From NCBI RefSeq assembly GCF_001540865.1, contig NC_033641.1, positions 5,940,516 through 6,004,515 on the forward strand: 64,000 nucleotides of DNA, read 5' to 3'. Of the stretch, positions 59,927 to 64,000 are shown piece after piece. The notes beneath the pieces are model-generated. The model was not told the DNA's origin, searched no databases, and worked only from the letters and a program-made list of their open reading frames with translations. How positions within the stretch are numbered: the stretch's first letter is position 1; every line of letters begins with the position of its first letter. Origin of the DNA: Ananas comosus. Taxonomy: Eukaryota; Streptophyta; Magnoliopsida; Poales; Bromeliaceae. The translations under genes were made by a program, and so were the position numbers.

Positions 59927-62900
59927 ATGGCGCCTCTTCCGCCATTGCCTACTCGTCCTTCATTGGACTATACTCTGCTTAGGCCATATCTTGATTCAGA
60001 CCCTGCCAGGTTTATCTTGGGTCCCTCATTTACCGCAGACCCATCTGCCGATGATTTCCCGTTTTCTAATGAAGGTCTTCCTTTGATGGCTGAAAATATT
60101 CATCTTTATTCATGGTATCCTTCGGCTTCGACGGGAAGAAGTCTTCGAACCTGGCCTAGTACCTCAGACGCCTATTTGGCTTGGTTGGATCGTGTACAAG
60201 CCACTCACGGCGATTTATGGCGAGAAACTGGCATCTATGAAGCCATCCAGCTATCCCGAAAATCTCCTTCAGCTGATTTCCTTCTTTTGGCTTCCGCCCT
60301 TTGTTTCCGGTCCCCTGTTTCTAACATTTTTCTTTTTAGAGGCGGCCCTCTCACCCCAACTCTTTTTGATGTCACCGCCATTGTTGGCCTACGTCCTCAT
60401 GGTGTCACCCTTTTCCTGGCTTATAACCCTGATGGTGTATCCGATTTTGAGGTCAATCTTGATCTCAATGATTTGGCCTACTCTAAATTTCTTCGTAAAT
60501 TTGCAGGTGAATCTCCTGCTCCGGTCACTAAGAAGGAACATACGGCATTCCTTCTGTACTGGTTATGTCATAATCTTTTCTGCACTCGTTCGCAGAAAAT
60601 TAACCGAGATTTTGTTTCTATCGCCGTTGGTTTATCTGACGGCGATAAATTGGCCTTGGGGCCCTATTTTCTTGCTTTTGTTTACAGAGAAATTTTTAAC
60701 TCTATTAGGCCGTCACCCAATGACAATGATGTCACCATTAGCTCGGGTTGCGGCGTTTTTTGGTTTTTGCAGATGTTTTTGCAAATTTATTTCAGTAGGC
60801 TGTGCTGAGAACCTTTAGATTTGAGCTCGGCTGCTCGCTTTGACTCCTATGGACTTGCTCTCGGCTGTCCACCACCATTTACACCTGGGCATCCTCTGGA
60901 CTTCCTCACTTATTTTTCTGTATTTTATGATTCGAGCCTAACTTTCTTATTTATTGGTCTCCTTTTGCTGATCGAGTCACTGGCCCCCCTTGGTTTTTGG
61001 CCAGATATGAATCACTTCAGGGTGAACTCGCCTCTTCTCGTGCTGGCGAGTATTCTGATGTTTGGTATTCTTTTTTGGCTCCTCGGGACTTGCACATCGG
61101 CTTAAAATCACGCTCGAAGTTATTACCCAGTACCGAGGTTTACTCTCCACAGTTTGTGGCGCGCCAATTTGGTTTTACACAGGCCATTCCTGCTCCAGCC
61201 AAATTTTTCACGGCTAATACTGCCACTCATCGCCCGCCTACCAAGAGCATAGCTGACGCCGATCAGATTTCGGCTATGGGAAACCGTCTGCGGCGATTTT
61301 TCAAATTGGTCAGCTTCAGGACCAATCAAACCGGAGTATTAGGTTTTCGCTATGCTGTAAATTGGGATATCTTCCTCAAGAAAACCTTTGCTCCCATCAT
61401 CTCGTGTGCACATCGCAAGACTCGTCATCCTCTCAGTACGCTATTCCTTTTGAAAATGACTTCCTGCTTATTATTACTGCTCCTCATTTGTTTTTTCATT
61501 TGTAGCTCCTTTCCCAAGTAAGACTCAATCGGAGGGTCCTGCCGAGCCATCCATATCAGACGAAAAATCGGAAGAGGCTGCTGAAACTCCACCTCCTTCC
61601 TCTGTAATGTTTTCTAATCTGCTCCTCCTCTGTTCTTTCTATTTTGATGTTTGTAATACTCATTTTATTTTCATTGTCAGTCTATGCCCACTCCTTCATC
61701 GGTTCCAACTTCAAATAAGAGACCGACTGAGACTGTACAAGTTACTCCTCCGCCGATTTCGAAACGGCGTAAATCAGTTGCCAAGCGGCAATTTCGACAA
61801 GCCGAAGGTGCTCCTTCGGCTGACAATTTAGAAGGCACAGCCGAAGATGTGCCTTCAGCCTCAATTTCAACAACAAGAACCGAAGACATGCCTTCGGCTA
61901 CTATTCCATTAGAGAAAACTGTTGTGCCTTCCTCAGCTACGGAACCAAGCTGTGTCCCGACCGAAACAATTGATATCGGGGTACGTCCAGTTCGTTGTCA
62001 GCAAGCAAATTTTATATTTCTTCATCTATTTATCTTTTTCTTTTAACTCGCTCACAGTCCTCTCCTGAAAGAGCTCCTTTTCCTCATTATTCGAAGATGC
62101 AGATGGAACGGCAGCTTCGCAGGGAAGCTCGTCTCGAGAAAAAGAGAGGGATGGAAAAGAAGAAATCTGTTGAAACGGCGGGCACGACGCCGTTACCCAG
62201 TGAGGTTGCATCACCTCTTTCTGCTCCTACCCCGACATCAACTACAGGGGATGAACAAATAAACATACCTCTCGGCGAACTTCCGAAGACACCAGCACTA
62301 TTTCTCCCCGCTCGCCCCAGGGAGTTTCTTCCCCTATTGCTGATGATCCTTTATCTGCGATTCTTCATTCTTTTTTTATTTCAAGCCCGAGCTCCAATGA
62401 AGGGGATGATTCTTCGACCATTGCCATTTCATCAGACACCCAGAATAAGTTCGATGAATGCCTTAAAATGTATAGCATTGGTATTCCTGGTCTAGCTCAA
62501 AATCCAGAACAATTTGATCGGCTATATGCCCTTTTACTTGACTTGGCCGATCAATCAGATATTACTCCCAGCATAAAATGTTTTGTAGCAACCTTATCAC
62601 TTCAACTTTCATCTTTTTTGGCTCGGCAGCGATCTTTGGGCGCCGAACTTGTAGCTTTAGATCAACATTTTCATCATGTTGATCATTTTAAAAAGAATAT
62701 CCCTGATATAGCAGCTCCGCCTACTGAAGTGCATCAAGAAGATAAGGAATTGGCTGATCAAGAATCGGCTCTACAACAACGGATTTCTACTCTTAAAGAA
62801 GAGTTAGTCGCAGCCGAATCTACTCTCGCACAAACCTCTGAGCGCCGACTTCAACTAAAAGATCTACTGAAGTCCAAAAAGGAAGAAGGGATAAGGCTTA

Positions 62901-63022
62901 AAGAGGAGCTTTCTCAACTTTACAAAGTCCATCCTTTGATGAAGCGCCGAAGGAAAGCTGCTGAGACTGCCCAAGCCAATCTCATAGCCGAATGGAATCA
63001 ACTCAAAGACTTATTGTCCTGA
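59927..63022 (+). pseudogene. plant mobile domain (PMD) protein gene, antisense in the Tat element
   Basis: The ATG at 59927 (MAPLPPLPTRPS) is preferred over 59810 because it heads the conserved region. The frame is open for 293 codons and resembles the plant mobile domain ('aminotransferase-like' PMD): WLDRVQATHGDLWRETGIYE, then LFRGGPLTPTLFDVTAIVGL, then RDFVSIAVGLSDGDKLALGP. A TGA at 60806 interrupts; the same frame goes on to about 60945, and a frameshift leads to YESLQGELASS and YSPQFVARQFGF, the usual PMD end. Later segments have plausible introns (61595-61681, 61981-62057) and encode a Ser/Pro-rich linker, then a coiled coil (LQQRISTLKEELVAAES) to the stop at 63020. Function in transposition is unknown. 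Confidence 0.65.
62468..63022 (+). CDS. C-terminal coiled-coil exon of the PMD gene
   Basis: An open frame of 184 codons, which continues upstream in frame to about 62290 and so is probably not a separate gene. Helical, Leu/Glu/Lys-rich heptads run from about residue 95 to 165, ending KRRRKAAETAQANLIAEW and a stop. Coiled coils after a PMD occur in retroelement-borne versions; dimerisation is an inference. Listed separately because it is the longest uninterrupted piece after the frameshift. Confidence 0.55.
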   Translation: MYSIGIPGLAQNPEQFDRLYALLLDLADQSDITPSIKCFVATLSLQLSSFLARQRSLGAELVALDQHFHHVDHFKKNIPDIAAPPTEVHQEDKELADQESALQQRISTLKEELVAAESTLAQTSERRLQLKDLLKSKKEEGIRLKEELSQLYKVHPLMKRRRKAAETAQANLIAEWNQLKDLLS

Positions 63023-63439
63023 TTCGACTTGTAATATTCTAACTCTGATTTTAATTATTCTCCCACATGGATGGGTAATATCTCTTTAAATATTTTCCGT
63101 TGATTGGTTTTTCATTTTCTGACACATCTCTGCTTTGTAAATAATATGCGTTATCCTTTTTTGATTCGCGCTATCTGAAATGTCTCTTCCCATTTTGGGA
63201 CCATTTTCCATATCATTCGATCTTTTGACCGGATTGAAAATCAGCCGAAGTATAAAGTCACCGACACAAGCTGTCTATTGATCGAACTTTGTCTTATTGT
63301 ATGCGCTACGCACTCGGCTTTGGTATGCTTGTATATTGTCTAAAGCTATCAGCTGAGTATCACATTACTTCTTCTGTTTTGTCCATCATTAGACTACTAT
63401 ACTTCATCCAGCCGACAATCTTTTTATTTTTCTATCCTA
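63023..63439. other. no gene recognised; 3' flank of the PMD gene
   Basis: AT-rich, without frames. It separates the 3' ends of the convergent PMD gene (+) and Tat integrase (-). Confidence 0.5.
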
Positions 63440-64000
63440 AAGAAGGAACTGATTATTTCGGCTGAATTACAGGCCCATACCGTAAACTAACTGAAACGGG
63501 TTCATTCCCTGTTGCGTTTTCACTTAAGTGCCGGCGTGCCCACAATTATTCGCGAAAGTTTTTCATTTCCACTTTCGTCGGGTATTTTCAAATGTCGCTG
63601 TTCATGAAGGTGATAATTATTTATATTTCGCTACCTCTACTGCTCCATTGCCTGGGCTCATATAAGGCGAAGAATGAAGCAATTATCTTTCGGAGACTCG
63701 GATAGAAGCCGAACGGCACTGTCCTCTGTGAACATTGTTCCACTGATCGATTGTGACTGTCTCCGGAATTCCAAAGCGATGAATTATATGGTCTTCTACA
63801 TTAAATCGCAATTTCCTTTTGAGTAACAACGAATAGGTTTAGCTTCCACCCACTAAGTAAAATAATCCGATGGCTACTATTAGGAATTTGCCTTTTCATT
63901 TTCATATCTGCTCAAATGTTCAAATTCGGCTTCTCCGAAATTGCATAATAGTTCTATTGTCTTCTTCAAGTAATTTTGCAAATTTGGATTCTCACATCGG
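63440..64000 (-). pseudogene. pol: Tat-type integrase remnant
   Basis: On the minus strand, broken pieces of the Ty3/gypsy integrase core appear in the correct order: IVAIDYFT then WVEAKPI near 63876-63836 (first catalytic Asp), HRFGIPETVTID near 63785-63748 (second Asp), and MNPFQLVYGMG near 63507-63475 at the end of the core. Stops and frameshifts lie between them, and the segment expected to hold the glutamate near 63650 is badly eroded. It continues past the window edge. Confidence 0.72.

Larger units (their letters stand above)
58673..64000 (-). mobile_element. 3' part of a Tat-lineage Ty3/gypsy element
   Basis: Read on the minus strand from the window edge: integrase remnants, a long stretch holding an antisense gene, a polypurine tract, then the 3' LTR. 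The antisense extra gene between pol and the 3' LTR is an arrangement known from Tat-lineage elements such as Grande. The 5' LTR and most of pol lie beyond the window, so the outer target duplication cannot be checked. Confidence 0.75.

Overview
The window is nuclear DNA from a flowering plant, probably a monocot. The evidence is Tekay/Del-type chromoviruses primed by initiator tRNA-Met, a SIRE-type copia element, a Tat-lineage gypsy element with an antisense plant-mobile-domain gene, hAT and Mutator MITEs, and one exon of a plant ABHD17-like hydrolase. Pineapple or a relative is my guess; nothing here fixes the species. No bacterial or organellar content is visible.

Layout. 1-5795 is a pile of one MITE family. 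It holds two aberrant blocks that are the complement of canonical copies WITHOUT reversal, a perfect 636-bp inverted repeat, and a 566-base N gap. 5796-7037 holds two spliced-looking coding fragments of unknown identity and a Mutator-type MITE with 9-bp target duplications. 7038-15541 is low complexity, a 75-bp tandem array, decayed repeats and a 100-N gap. 15547-18209 is a gypsy solo LTR. 18944-19322 is a copia-like LTR with primer site. 21763-34226 is a complete, decayed Tekay-type element on +; a second solo LTR sits inside its 5' LTR. 35398-41420 is a gutted copia element. 41573-42286 is a solo LTR of the Tat family. 43392-53521 is a second Tekay-type element, on -. 56940-57422 is the last exon of an ABHD17-like gene on -, followed by intron with a hAT MITE (57753-58263). 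From 58673 to the window end runs the 3' part of a Tat element on -: 3' LTR, polypurine tract, antisense PMD gene on +, and integrase remnants on -.

How the parts relate. Six LTR units could be bounded by matching 5-bp target duplications (GTATA, CGACG, GAGTC, AGTGA, TTGAC) or by PBS/PPT motifs. The only cellular gene with recognisable function is the ABHD17-like exon; its upstream exons, with the catalytic serine, lie beyond the Tat element if the gene is still whole. Both gypsy polyproteins carry stops, frameshifts and altered catalytic residues, so both look dead. Part of the damage may be base-calling error, because several repeat copies differ from their partners mainly by single-base losses.
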